Shown here: positions 34,610 through 47,135 of the stretch, piece by piece
How positions within the stretch are numbered: the stretch's first letter is position 1
How the letters are laid out: each line of letters starts with the position of its first letter
Assembly: GCF_048128805.1 (NCBI RefSeq)
Contig: NC_135997.1
Span: forward strand, 15,687,616-15,751,615
Source: Centroberyx gerrardi
Lineage: Eukaryota; Chordata; Actinopteri; Beryciformes; Berycidae
Direction of reading: 5' to 3'
Length of the DNA stretch: 64,000 nt
The notes under the pieces: model-generated
Told to the model about the DNA's origin: nothing
The model's database searches: none
Seen by the model: the letters and a program-made list of their open reading frames with translations, nothing else
Position numbers and translations under genes: made by a program

Positions 34610-36425
34610 TTTTTATTCTGCATTTGTGATGATTTTAACAATTGAAACTTAACTTTTGCTGATCTCTTTTTAAACTCACTAACAACTTTGACTCATAAAG
34701 CACATTCACATTCTGCATTTACTTTGATAGTGAATAAAAGGCATTTTGGACTGATATAGGGATGTAAACATCTACTTTGAACAAAGTCAAATGTGCTGCT
34801 AAAAAGATTTTCATAGAATAACTTCAATTTGACCTTAATTTACACCAAAAAAGTATTTTATGTTTTAGCAGAGATTATGCACACAGCACATAAAGTAAAG
34901 TGTTAACATCATAATAAAAAACTGCTGCTACTGTTTATTTTTAAGAATAACTGCAGGAATTTGTTGTGGTGGCATTGGCACAGAGACAGCAACTCACACA
35001 GCAACATACTGACACACTAAACAAAAACAACAGGACCTCATATCTAGTGAAAAGGGGCCATGCAGAATATATAGACACAGTAGTCTATATTTAAATATAC
35101 ATTCAACATTTCAGTTGCTATGTGCATATAGGCAAATACAGCATGGCTGAGGCTGAGAAGTGGCATGGCGTGTGACAAAGTTCCACAAGGCCGTGCAGTC
35201 ATTGGGAGTAGGGCATGACTGCTCATAACACCTGGGCAATAGTAAGATGCATGGTAATAAACACTGACAGGAGCAGGTTTAGACACAGTTCCCCAAGGTT
35301 ATGAGGATGAGCCGAGATGTGGGTTGATTGGCTTGATTGAGTACAGCGATGTATAAATCTGTGCCAGTAATGTCCTAAGATACAGTAATAATAGCTCTAA
35401 CATGTTACAGAATATTTGTGGACTTGTACGCTTTCTCTTCACAGTCTGCCCTGTCACCGCTGAAAGGATAAGATGACACTGTCGGAGTACACGTGCTGAC
35501 AGGGCAAGCCGCTTCCTGTTGCCATGCTGTGGTTCAGCACACCTTGACCTTTGCCCTCAGGTGAAGATAGACAGAGATTGCAGAAGCTAGTTGATCAATG
35601 ATTAATGAAACGGCGGTTTCAGAATCGGCGGAGTGGACTGAATTGTGACTGATTGTGTGAAATGAGAACAGTGATTGGAATTCCTGGTTAAAACTCATCA
35701 ACTGTGATATAGTCTCAGGTGGTTAAGGTGATTACCAGCAGCATATAACAATGAATTGTGTTAGATTTCTTTATGATAGATTGAGGAGTGGAATGCTCCA
35801 GTCTGACCCTTGATTATGGTTAGATTTAAAATTCTATTTGATTAACACCAGACTCACAGATGTATTTAAGACAAGATGAGCAATTGTGAATGAATGACAA
35901 ACCCTCAAGTTTTTACATGTCATGATCTTCTGAAGACCTCCACCTTAAACATCAGTAATATCCAGAAATCTTATGGCAGCATCTATCGGCATCATTATTA
36001 TTTTTTACTTTCATTCTACCTCCACGGCACAGTTCATGATCATTGTAATTCATGTAAGGAAACTTGGTTCATCCAGACACATACTCAGATCCTCTCTCCC
36101 CTTTGACTGCTTGACCTGTTATCTTTGTGAATCTCTTTCCAGTCCCTTCACTGCCTCAGCAGAGAGGACTCTCTCACCTTGACAACTCTCATAGATCGCT
36201 CGTGGACTCGGGGGAAATCCTGCTTCACCATTTCCATCACAATATAAACTCTGTGACTGCAAGACGCAATCAAATACACCCACCTTTCATACATTTTCCA
36301 ATGTATTGCACTGTATTCTCTGCGTGTTCTTGAGTTACACTTGTAGCACATAGAGTAAGTGGAGCGCATACACTCACTCTGTATCTGATATCTGGTTATT
36401 CTCTGCTGACACCTCTCTGCAAAGG
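34610..36425. other. Intergenic region after gcsh
   Basis: No gene or clear repeat recognised. Short open frames at 35044-35286 (minus) and 35894-36333 (plus) lack recognisable domains. Confidence 0.5.
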
Positions 36426-36429
36426 TTTA

Positions 36430-38169
36430 GGATTTTTTTTTTTTTTTTACTTTAATCTTTATTTAATAATAGGAAAACACATATGGAGAGAATCACAAAC
36501 AAGGGAAAGACACAAAATATTTACAGTCATCAATTAAAACATTCACAAAACATCAACTTTTGCATTTAAAATAAATCAGGTTATTTAACAGATCCCTGAA
36601 TTGTTCCATTGCAACCAAAGCATCAGGCTTCAGGGTTTTCTGCAACTAAAAGCAGTCTTTCCTCAGCCAGTGCTGACCAGAGGAACCTGAGGCATCAACC
36701 GGTCATGGGAGCGGGTCTGATAAATTCCAACTATAAGGTCAATATGCGATGTAAGACATGATGGTAATTTTTGGAGAAGAAATTCATGACAAAACAGAAA
36801 CCAATGCTGATGTCTTCTCAGATAAAGAGGGGACCAGTCGACTTTTAGTTTACAGTGATGAGTTCCGGCCTCTCTGATTATAAATCAAAGAACTGCAGCA
36901 TCTATAGGGGCTTAACAGTGGGGGCTGCCACATGTCTGTTGATTACATCACCAGTCTAAACAGAGAGCAATCTTCTTCTGTCCACAGAACATGGGGAAAC
37001 AAGCCTTGTTTCTATATAAAAAGCTAAACTTCACTCTCAGTTTTTATGTTTGCCACTTGCCAGCAGGACAAGCATCTATATCTAGATCCGTTTAGATCTG
37101 CTGAAGGTGATAAGTGACTAGGATTTTTTTTTTATCAGGTCCTTGATGAACTGCACATGTCTGAAATGCCTGAGGTAATAACCTTTATAGGCCAACTGCT
37201 GTCATGTAAGGTCACATTTTAAGATGTGACAAACACACATCAATGGACAGAGCCCCTAATAATAATTCAAAACTATCACTAAACATGAAACTAACTAGCA
37301 TGATGAATTACTTTAACTTATTAGATAACTCAAATTGGCATACCTAAACCTCGCTAATACTTACAACTACATTACAACCTGCTGCCATACAGTAATCTTA
37401 TTTGCTGGCTAACTTCAACACATCTCAAAACCCACAATAAATAATTATACTAGTTAACTCCTATATAACCAATTGATATGATGGACTTCCAGTAATACAA
37501 TACAGGACATCTAGTGGCCAGTGAAAAAACTGCACCTTTAAATAACTTAAAAAAAACACTTAAGAAAAACACTCTCCTCAACCTTGCCAATGTACAAGAA
37601 CGAGGTCTACCTCATCAAACAAAACCTCATGAAATAAGCTGGACCCTATCCCACAAAAGCCGAATGGACTACCACCACAATAAATGATTATTGTATTATG
37701 TATACAATAAATCTCTCCTCACCAAAACAAAAGTTGGATACATCAAAATATCACATCTTTATCATGAAAACCTTAAAGAGTAAACTAATTCCAGTTGGAA
37801 CATTAAAAGCACAGAATTCTGCATAGAATAGCCTGTTCAAAACAATCACAGAACACTCAAAGTTGTTACAATTTTATTAAATATTCTCACCTAAAATGCA
37901 TGATTCGTTATTAAGATACTTTGTTTATAATGAAGATTGACCCAAACAACTACTCAAGCACTATTTATTTTCACACATCACCACACATTGAGATCTAGAC
38001 TAATTAACAAAAATCTCAGGGAATGATCAACTGTACCAAAGGCTTTAGAAAGGTCTATAAAAGGAGCAACACCCAAGTCTTCAGTCTCTGCTGCCTTGAA
38101 AGACACAACTGACACAACCAATCCGTTCACTTTCAATGACTTTGCCACAACTGACTGTGCTAATACCAA
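36430..38169 (-). mobile_element. Degenerate LINE (non-LTR retrotransposon) remnant
   Basis: On the minus strand, 38169-37978 translates to ...GVAPFIDLSKAFGTVDHSLRF, a clear match to the reverse-transcriptase motif FIDLSKAFDTVDH of LINEs. Further along the same strand, near 36870-36600, frames with stops read RSHDRLMPQVPLVSTG and GKTAFS, like the C-terminal end of LINE ORF2 proteins. The plus strand at 36432-36448 is a poly-T run preceded (in minus sense) by an AATAAAG signal, marking the 3' poly-A end. The stretch between the two coding fragments (37150-37970) is not recognisable. The element is dead. Confidence 0.6.
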
Positions 38170-38552
38170 AGATGAATATGATGAAGTGAGAGAGTAAACC
38201 GAGCTTACTTCCGTCTTTGCTTAAATGATCACTATCGTTCTCTCTGTGCCTGTCCGTAGCTTATTTGGTTTGATTATCTTAGCGCAATATTTACTTTCTT
38301 GGTACGTTTTGCACTTGTTCTGAAGCCGCTTACTGGCTGACTAGTTAAACGAACAAAGTTCAAATTTATATATTCTTGGCGAGTAGCTATATAATTTATG
38401 TTAATTGTGATCCACTGTTATATTAAATAAATAATAATAATTGATTTTTGTTGCATCTCTCGTTCTATATAATACACTTGTGCGAGATTTCCGTTCTCGT
38501 AGATATTTTTATGGATGCAGATTTATATCATCTTTGATAATTCATCTGTTCG

Positions 38553-38597
38553 ACCATTGGCTGGTTTATATATATCCCACAATGCACTGCCATTCTA
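38553..38597 (+). promoter_or_regulatory. rpl13: rpl13 core promoter
   Basis: An inverted CCAAT box (CATTGG near 38555) and a TATA-like TTTATATATAT (about 38565-38575) lie some 25-35 bp before a pyrimidine-rich start, CTTCCTTTTTCC, beginning at 38598. This arrangement is usual for ribosomal-protein genes. Confidence 0.55.
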
Positions 38598-38634
38598 CTT
38601 CCTTTTTCCTTTCGGCCATTTTCCGCCCTAGACG
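38598..38634 (+). other. rpl13: rpl13 non-coding exon 1 with TOP start
   Basis: Begins with C followed by a pyrimidine run (5'-TOP), the signal that puts ribosomal-protein mRNAs under mTOR-dependent translational control. GGCCATTTTCC just inside resembles the YY1-type element often found there. The exon ends GACG|GTATGT at 38634 and is spliced to the acceptor TTTCAG at 39083-39088. Confidence 0.55.
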
Positions 38635-39102
38635 GTATGTTAAATTAATCTCTACAAACTTCCAACAAAATCTGCTTCAATCCTTGTTATTTTTCAACTG
38701 TGTGTAAATTTCACTTACCAGTCGCAATAGTGCGCTTTGTCAACTTTGAAATGATGTGAATATTGTCATAGATAACCTCATAGTATTGCTGGGCTTCATC
38801 TTAAATTGCGGTGATGCCCGTTGTAGCAGCATTAGCATGCTGACTGTTGGCATTGCAGTTACAGGCCAACTTCGGTGTTTCCACACCGCTATACATTTAC
38901 AAGATAAGCATGAACACACATAACGAACAATAAAGTGGTACATATGGTACAAAACAGTCGCTGGTTCGCAGCTGTCTCGTGCACCGTTCATTAAAAATGT
39001 CTCAATACAGCCTGTTAGCTACCTAGCTAGTACCTGACCACTGGTCTGCCGGCTCGTACCCATGCCTGTCCTCCTCGGTGTGTTTCAGGGAAGCAGGCAG
39101 CC

Positions 39103-42100
39103 ATGGCCCCCAGCCGGAATGGAATGCTTCTGAACCCTCACTTCCACAAAGACTGGCAGAAAAGGGTGCGCACCTGGTTCAACCAGCCAGCCAGGAAGAT
39201 CCGCAGGTGAGGACGGTCCGGGGCAACTGCTATGATCCGGGTGGAGATGCTAGCTCACACTGTAGCCTCGAGTCCCTTCATGGATAGCTTAGTCTCGTCT
39301 GTTCAATAACTGTTTTTATGCAAGTGTAGCGGCAGAAGGGTGTCATAAATATTATTGAGCTACAGGAAACTTAAAAGTCAATAAAGTAAAGTTGGTGGCC
39401 AAATATCTTGGCAGAGTTGACATGTATATCTAGGGAACACAAGCTCAGTAAGTTGGCCTGACTGTTTGAATTACCTGTACTGCAAAGTTCAAGGACAACA
39501 AACTAGGTGAAAAGATAAAGCTGTATTTGTGTATGATGTAAATGGTATTTTCATTGTTATACGGTGTAATATCAAACATGTTGCTGTTATTGTTGTGGGG
39601 TCCCACCATAAACAGTTCTGCAACCCTTTTGCCTTCTGACCTGTTTGAGTGCATCTGAACCTCCTGTCTGAATTTGAAGCACATGGGCATATATTCTTAA
39701 AGCAGTAGGCATGTTAATCATGGGGAATTTAATATTTTTTGACTAACATATCTTAATGTCTTGGTTTGATATGTTAATCTGCATGTATATAACTGTTTGA
39801 TTCAAATATATAAACCATGGTACTTAACATCTTTCATTGTCCTTAAATTATGTATCCTAAAGTAATTTGATAAGTTTCAGGTCTCCCTGACTGTTGTGTG
39901 TTGAGATGCCTGTTTGCGCACACTGATTTGATCGATTAGAAATCCAGAAGCAGCCTGCAGTGTGGATGCTTGATTTGGTACTTTGGTTTGACGAAGATCA
40001 TTCATTTCTTAGGCGAAAGGCCCGTCAGGCTAAGGCCCGTCGTATTGCTCCACGTCCTGTAGCTGGACCCCTGAGGCCACAGGTCAGGTGTCCCACCATC
40101 AGATACCACACCAAGGTTCGGGCCGGACGCGGCTTCACCCTGGAGGAGCTCAAGGTAACGAACATTGCTAAATAGTCTGTAAATATCTGGATTTGATTTG
40201 TAAGCAGGACTTGTTCATCAGCAACCTCACACTCCTATTTCATTGCCTTTTGTGTCCATCTGAAGCAATTAGGTGATGCCCAGTGTTTAAAAACTTTGTA
40301 TCTGGGTGAAGAGTTTGGGCTGTGAGGTTGTATGTTGGTGGATTGGATCTTTATGTTATCTGCTTCAAAAGTACTTGGCACAGTGAAATGTATAGACATA
40401 CTGGAAACTACAGATGGGTAGTCAAATATTCGGTAAGCCAAAATAGACATTGAGATTGACTTGACATCTGACGGTTATGTTTTTTAAAAGGAATGCATAA
40501 CTCAGAATAATTACCTGATTTATTAACTTGGATAATAAGCAAAGTCCTGACTAAAATAGACTGACTAATGGTGGCTTCGTAAAATATTCATGGTTAATTT
40601 TGATCAGTGATGTGGGTGAAGCAGTCAGTTGGGTAGAAAATGATTTGTATGACAGGGTCCTTGAGACCCTGACAGCCGGCATGAATCATAGAGAGCCCAC
40701 CTCAAAAGTGCTGTAGCTATTAACCTCCTCTTCTTTTTGACGACTACTTCACTATGGATGCAAAGCAAAATGAGAAAACTTTGCTTTAGATGAGTCATGC
40801 ATCCCACCCAGCCAGAATCCACTCCACTGGTGGCAGAGGAACAAGAAGTGTTCTCCAGAGACTTGATATCTTTGCCAAATAGTACTTTGTCTTTCCTGCC
40901 ACCTCCATGCCTGCTGATTAAGTGAGGCTAGCAGACTGTATGTGCATCACCCCAGAACATGTAGACCTGCTTGTTCTCCTAACAAGAACTAAGCTCAAAC
41001 AATAAGGTAGATTCTTGTTTCTTTGACATTTGATTAGGCTTTTTAGTGTAGTTTGAGAGTATATAGGACAAACTCACCCACATTGCTACTCTGAGACACT
41101 GTTATGACTGAATAAGGGTTAATTTCAACCATTCAATTCAACTCTAAAATTAATGTCACTACTCTATTTGTGGGGCTGTTCCCCCACAAATAGAGTAGTG
41201 ACATTAATTTTAGAGTTTAGAGTCCCCCCCCCCCCCCGATTAACCAATTTGTCTATGAGCATACAGCCTCGATAGAACACTGAGCATGCAACCAATCCAC
41301 TAAGCAGCACTTATTTCAGTAAAATGTCAACTTTTAAAACGGGTTCACCAGTTACTTCTGTCCATTAAAAGACACTGTGGGAGGCATTGGAGAGCACTGT
41401 GCCCCAGTTTTATGAGTTTAAATTTTATTGAACTAAGTGATACTTGGTGGACTGAATTTGTGCCGATGAGGAGTGGACACTAAAAATTTGGCAATAAGTG
41501 CTGAAACCTCTTGTATGAGGTATGAATGTTGGGTCGGTGTGCAAGGAAATATTGAACCGCCAGCTTGCAGTTTGCTGTGTAGTTCTCTCCCATACAAAAA
41601 GAGAATGGCACACATCTGGGCTAGCGGGTCACCAGTGTAGACTATTGGCAGACGTGTTCAAAAATCTAAGAACCATCTTTTCGTTTTGTATTGCAGCAGT
41701 CAGATGATGACAAATTCTCCGGAATCTCTGTACTTCCTTGATGATTCCCTTTTGAACCCCTTTTCTGATGACTGTCTGTTCTAAAGCAAATTGATAAACC
41801 AAAATTGTAGTCACAACAGAGACTGCAATGCTTAGTCGTATGCAGTGTGCAATGTCCACCACTCATCCGGAGTGGTGGACATTGCCCAGGTTGTCACAGG
41901 TTTATCTTCATTAAGTTGTGTGCTGTGCTTCTTTCTGCAGGCGGCAGGCATTTACAAAAAGACAGCCCGCACCATCGGCATCTCTGTCGACCCCCGCCGC
42001 CGCAACAGATCCACAGAATCTCTGCAGGCCAACGTGCAGCGCCTAAAGGAGTACCGCTCCAAGCTCATCCTCTTCCCCAGGAAGGCTTCTGCCCCCAAGA

Positions 42101-43541
42101 AGGGAGACAGCACTGTAAGTGCCATTTACATGTTGTTGCATGTTGGGACGTAAGGTTCTCATGCATGAAGTTTTACCTACATTTTGTAAGCTAAGACAGC
42201 GTAATTGTTTATAACTGACAAGAGGATGATAAAGAAAAGCACACAACAGCTTTGGTTGGCATGTGGTCATTTGTAGTGTTAGAATTAATGAATGTCTTCC
42301 ATCTTTAGTAATAATTCCAAGAATAATGTGTTTGTCAAGTTGTATGTTGGCTCTGAGGGACTGTAATGTGCTTTTTCATAAACATTTTTATTTGACTGTT
42401 TAGCTCAGTCTCCTGTGGAAGCAAGTGCTAGAAACATTTCATAAAGGCATATGGCCTGTTGCAAGTCAGTAGGAGTGAGAACATTTCTCAATGTGGGAAA
42501 AAAGTCCTTCCCAACTGTTTACTATTACTGCACCTTATGAAAGCAACGTAAATGTAGGAGTATCATCTAAACGCTTTAGAATCCATTCTAAAGAATAACT
42601 AATACTGCAGTTATACCTTTTTAAAATGTGAAACACCAAATGCTTGATTATTTAACAGCAGTACACAAAAATCTAAATCCCTCAAATACCCTGTAGTTTT
42701 GTTCTAACCTTTATCAGGCTATTTTTACTTTTTAAATTGCAGTCAAGTGATGACAATTCTCCGGAATCTCTGTACTTCATTGATGATTCATTGAACCCTT
42801 TTTCTGATGACTGCACTGTTTCAATGAAAGCTCAGAATTAGAAATCTGAACTGTATTTCTTGGTTTAGTAGCAGATGTTTGTGCTTTAGGGAGTAAACCA
42901 GACTGCATGGGAGTTGAGGTTGCGTCTTATGCTGGGGACACACCAGAAATCTTAAACTCGAGCAATGTGTTTTTTTTCCCCCTTGAAGATTTAACTTGTT
43001 TCCCATCTTTGCAGGAGGAGGAACTGAAGATGGCTACTCAGCTCGGTGGTGCAGTCATGCCCATCAAAACTGTAAGTTGCAATTCCTGCAAGATTCTTGC
43101 TAGCACACAAGACACTTGTCTTCTCAACACAGTACAATGCTGACTTGGAAGAAGATCCAAAATGATATCACTGGAATTAAATAGTTATTTAGTTATGGAT
43201 CTGCTGGTAAAAAATAAGCCACCAAGTTTATCCTTGTATATTAAATGCTTGTGACAGTTGACCAGTTAGAATTTTGTGTCACTGCTTACTGGATAAGCGA
43301 ATTTATAAAGGCTTTGTGAGTAATGTGTATCTTGAGAAATTTACATTTTATTTACTTTTGTCTGTTTTTTCCTCTGCCTCAGGTTCACAAGAAGGAGAAG
43401 GCCCGGGTGATCTCTGAGGATGAGAAGAACTTCAAGGCCTTCGCCAGCCTGCGTATGGCCCGCGCCAACGCTCGTCTGTTTGGCATCCGTGCCAAGAGAG
43501 CCAAGGAGGCTGCCGAGCAGGACGTGGAGAAGAAGAAATAA
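39103..43541 (+). CDS. rpl13: 60S ribosomal protein L13 (eL13), complete
   Basis: Structural protein of the large cytosolic ribosomal subunit. Coding parts are 39103-39206, 40013-40154, 41941-42114, 43015-43071 and 43383-43541, totalling 636 nt, 211 residues plus stop, the same length as human RPL13. The coding exon containing the start begins at 39089, and ATG is in context GGCAGCCATGG. The translation [59 protein letters not shown] and [17 protein letters not shown] is nearly identical to mammalian eL13, strongly basic and ending in a Lys-rich tail (DVEKKK). G+C is high in exons against AT-rich introns. Introns 3 and 4 each host a SNORD68-like snoRNA, released from the spliced intron. It matches a ribosomal-protein host gene in promoter type as well. 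Confidence 0.98.
41141..41216. repeat. Perfect 35-bp inverted repeat with 6-nt loop, rpl13 intron 3
   Basis: 41141-41175 and 41182-41216 are exact reverse complements (arms start ACTCTAAAATTAATGTCACT; loop CTGTTC). A C14 run follows at 41224-41237. As RNA it would form a very stable hairpin. No decay is visible, so it is either recent or maintained. Confidence 0.95.
41697..41774 (+). ncRNA. snord68: C/D-box snoRNA SNORD68-like, copy 1 (rpl13 intron 3)
   Basis: Terminal stem CAGTCA/TGACTG, C box ATGATGA (41704-41710), central TCTCCGGAATCTCTGTAC, C'-like TTGATGAT near 41739 and D box CTGA (41765-41768). Vertebrate SNORD68 lies in RPL13 introns. The element TCTCCGGAATC can pair with 18S rRNA GATTCCGGAGA. 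Counting five bases upstream of the D'-like CTGT places the methylated base on a U, consistent with the reported 18S U428 target (recalled, not checked). About 166 bp upstream of exon 4. Confidence 0.85.
41849..41885. repeat. Perfect 16-bp inverted repeat upstream of rpl13 exon 4
   Basis: GCAATGTCCACCACTC (41849-41864) and GAGTGGTGGACATTGC (41870-41885) are exact reverse complements around a 5-nt loop, about 55 bp before the exon 4 acceptor. Confidence 0.95.
42739..42814 (+). ncRNA. snord68: C/D-box snoRNA SNORD68-like, copy 2 (rpl13 intron 4)
   Basis: Terminal stem GCAGTCA/TGACTGC, C box GTGATGA (42747-42753), the same TTCTCCGGAATCTCTGTACT guide core, C'-like TTGATGAT and D box CTGA (42804-42807). 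Nearly the same as copy 1 across the guide regions, differing by a few bases before C' and before D. This copy has the fuller C box and longer stem, so it is the better match to a canonical snoRNA. About 200 bp upstream of exon 5. Confidence 0.88.
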
Positions 43542-43569
43542 ACATATTAGTTGCTATCGAACTTTGCAA

Positions 43570-43575
43570 AATAAA
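43570..43575 (+). terminator. rpl13: Polyadenylation signal of rpl13 (AATAAA)
   Basis: AATAAA only about 30 bp after the stop codon in TGCAAAATAAAGTG, giving the very short 3' UTR usual for ribosomal-protein mRNAs. Confidence 0.85.
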
Positions 43576-46500
43576 GTGTTCAAAAGATCAATGTGAGAAT
43601 GTCATCATTAAAATACTGTTTTGATTGCCGTCGGGCTGCCTTCAGGTTCCCACCGTTCATGGAGTTTCTGGGACATCATGGAATAGAGGCGTTATTGCAG
43701 ACGGGGCAAGTCGTGCAATTTCCTAAATACTCAGAAATCAGTGTCCGAATTCTATAAATGGTTTGCTTTGACAGGAATCTACCCAAGCAAGGTCTAATTT
43801 ACAGCTAGTGTCACACATTCATTGTGTTGGCTAATTTGTCAACTTTATTTGAGATGGCCACTTTACCAGAGCAAGGCTAAGAAGGGTTTACCACAGCCAG
43901 TGGTCAGCTAAAAGTTAAACATGAACGAAAACATTATTTGAAACATAAACCTTACTGATCTGTGAACTGCACAATGTAGGAATTATGTACTTTTGCAGGA
44001 AATTTGGAAACCTCAATAATGGGTAAACCCTAGATAATCCTGTAGTGAAATGTATCCCTTTGGAACTACTGAGCTAATGACTTGATGGGGAAATGTTTTA
44101 AAGGATCACGGTGGTGCCCCCCTCCCTCCAGTATGTTCTGGTTTATGCATTCATAAAACTACATTAACCTGACTCGGTTGTACCAGCAATATAAACTCAA
44201 ACCTCAAATCGGGATTAGGTATCTTTATTTTCTTTTTCTTTTTTTCAAGTAAGAACTAGACGACAATGATGGTACATAGACATAGGAGATACAAATTGAA
44301 TAAGATACCAATACAAGACTAATTGGAACAGACCTTTACATCCATACCTAAAACCCCCTGTCCCCCTACCCCTAAGACTCCACAGGATTGGGTATTTTAG
44401 CCACTTTGCCCATCTTTATAGCAGTAGGTGGCAGTAGAGTCACAGAATATACAGTAGCTTGCATATCAGTGCATGATTTAATGGAGGCATTTTATAGTAA
44501 AACCATTTTGAAGACAGTTGGATTTATTGGCTAAAGGGTAATGGGTTATTAACCTGAATGTGTTGCTGTCCAAGTGATATACTGTTCCAGATTGATGAAC
44601 TCAATAACTGAGCCGTTACTGTAGGGAGGCACACAAGAGACAATGTTCATTGGGTAAAATCCATTCCCACTGTCCCACCTGACCATTAGATTTCGTTTCC
44701 AGTGGTCTGATCACCAAATGAGCAGAATCTGAACTAGGAAGGTCCTAACAAGCAGCCGATTCTACCATTAAAATGGTGAAAGAATTGTCGATGATCCACG
44801 TTAATGCCCAGACAGCCAAGGCTAGCAAGCTCCCCAGAGGTAGAGGAAGGTCAGGAGAAGTGAAGGCAAGGAAAAATCTATGGGCCTAAGGGGGCAATTT
44901 TACTCACAAATCCTGCAGCGGGGCAAAGTTGAATTTTAATTATCATGCAGAGGGGCCCATGTTAACACAATATTGGTATGACAACAGTTGATGTATGAGA
45001 GGTCTTGGATATTTATGAACTCTAAATGCACAAATTGGCTCTTTTGTGGTGTACCGATGTGGTTAAATAAGTGCATAACAAACAAAGTGTTCAGTCAAAA
45101 AACAACACAACAGCAAAGAAACTATTCAAAACCAGACATCCCAAAGTGTGTATTAGCCCACTTAGACCATGGCAACATGCCAAAGATTGAACACATCAGG
45201 ATGGGATGGGATTGAATCTCAACAGAACTTTTTGGCCTTTGTCTCCCCTGCTTTCTCTCTGCTTTCCAACTGTCTGAATGAAAATAAATTGAGTAAACAA
45301 TGAAGGTCAGTGGACTGCATGGTCAGAAATTAACGGGGGCTTGGGGGAAAATGTCCTTGAAAGTTCATAAAGTGCCCATTAAATTAAAAATGAGGGGGCA
45401 AAAAACACCCCAGATAATTAGGAGTACCCTGTTTTGCATTTCACCCTGTTCACATTATTTTCATTGAGTTGTCATTTATTCACACCTGAATGCAGCTACT
45501 GTCCCCCGTGGGCCACCATAGGAGTTTATGGCTGGGCGATTCTTTCTAGTGGCCTTCTGGCTTAAAAAAATTAGAGGTTTTGATCAGAAAATTGTTGTTG
45601 GAGTGTGCAGCCTGAAGCCGCAGAAACTGTGTCTGATTGTTGCTCTGTATATGTGATGTATGTCATTATATAAAATAAAATAAAACAAGTATTAGTGGTA
45701 CAAATTAAGTGTTTATTTGGCAATATGCAATGCAAATGTGCCATTTCATTTGCCCCTGAAAAGGCTCAAAATGTCCCCCAAAAATTAGATCAAAAATGCC
45801 CTCTGGAAAAAAAAGTGAATTACTTACCCTGGTGGACAGCCGGCTCTCCTTTTAAATTGGTGCACCACAGGTTTGGACCTGGGGTGACTGATATGTTGCC
45901 TGAACTAGGAACTCTAATGGAGGACCCCATGCATCCTCAAACAGGGTACTGCAAAATAACCCATTTTGCTTTCCAAAACACAAAATTCATAGTGAAGTAT
46001 AGATTTTGAGAAACAGGCAGCTTTGACCACACACCTGTGTCATAAATGTGTTGCCAGTGTTTAACTTCAGCCAAACTGAAATGGTCTCCTATGAGTTCAG
46101 TTCAGAAAAACCTTTAAACACATTTTTTTTGTCTTGGGGAGAATAAAGTAATTCAGAGTCAAACCTTTGTCACTCTTAATGACCCCCACATGTTTTACTA
46201 ACTAATGATCTAAATCTTATTTCTCTGTCTTATGATAAATGAATCCTAATTAATAATTAATCATAGTAATTTGGCAGTTGAAACTGTATTTAATTGAATA
46301 TCAGTTGGGGTTTGCAGTTTGTGATGTCATATGTCTTGATTTGTCAGTGTTGATAAGCAGAGGCAGGATGGGGAGAGGGAGCACGGTGTTATGTAAAGAT
46401 GCCAGTCTATGTATGACATGACTCTGACATGAGCACAATAGAAACTCCTGTAAAAGCCGGGGAAGAATTCTCTTTACCAAATACATTTTGTTTTGGTTAT

Positions 46501-46849
46501 TTGTGTATCACAGCTGCTGAATGTGAATGTTCAATTAATTATACATTCAAGTAATAATGTTGTAGTTATGTTTTAGTTACTTAATTTCTTCATTTCATTT
46601 CTTGTAAAAAATAGTGCTTCACTGCGCTCAAGATGTAAGGTGCAGGTCACCAAGAAACATACAATGGAAAATTACTTTCAGGGGTTTGCACTCAAAAGAC
46701 ACAAACTGCATTCAAATCATTTAATGAAGAGCAGAGAATAATAGGTGCAAACGGTTCAGGCTGTGGCCTTCATTTTGTACACTCACTGGAGGATCTTCAT
46801 TTCATTTCTGCACATAAGTTCCTCCATCTGTGCACAATGTGTACAGCTA

Positions 46850-47135
46850 GTGATGCACAAATGCATATCCGCTCTGTACATTTAATCATGTGGAGAGCCA
46901 AGGATGCACATTTTGCACACCCTGCATGTATTCTGTAAATTGAAGAATTGCAAACTGTAAACATCTGCTTCCCTGTAAATCCGTAAATCTCTATTATATG
47001 ATTTGTTGTATTATCTTGAGTACTCTATTTGCTCTATTCTCAGCTATATCCTTGCTGTTATTGCAATTAACCAATTTCCCCACATGGATCATTAAAGTAT
47101 CATCTAATCTAATCTAATATAATATAATATAATCT
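46850..47135 (+). mobile_element. LINE-type 3' end with (TCTAA)n tail
   Basis: CCAATTTCCCCACATGGATC followed by ATTAAAGTATC and repeated CTAAT units is the usual 3' end of fish non-LTR elements (a CCC...GGGATCAATAAAGT-type tail). No coding sequence is retained. The 5' border is uncertain. Confidence 0.55.

Noticed and set aside
45695-46009. 104-codon open frame between rpl13 and cpne7
   Set aside because: No similarity I recognise and no gene-like context; start is not supported.
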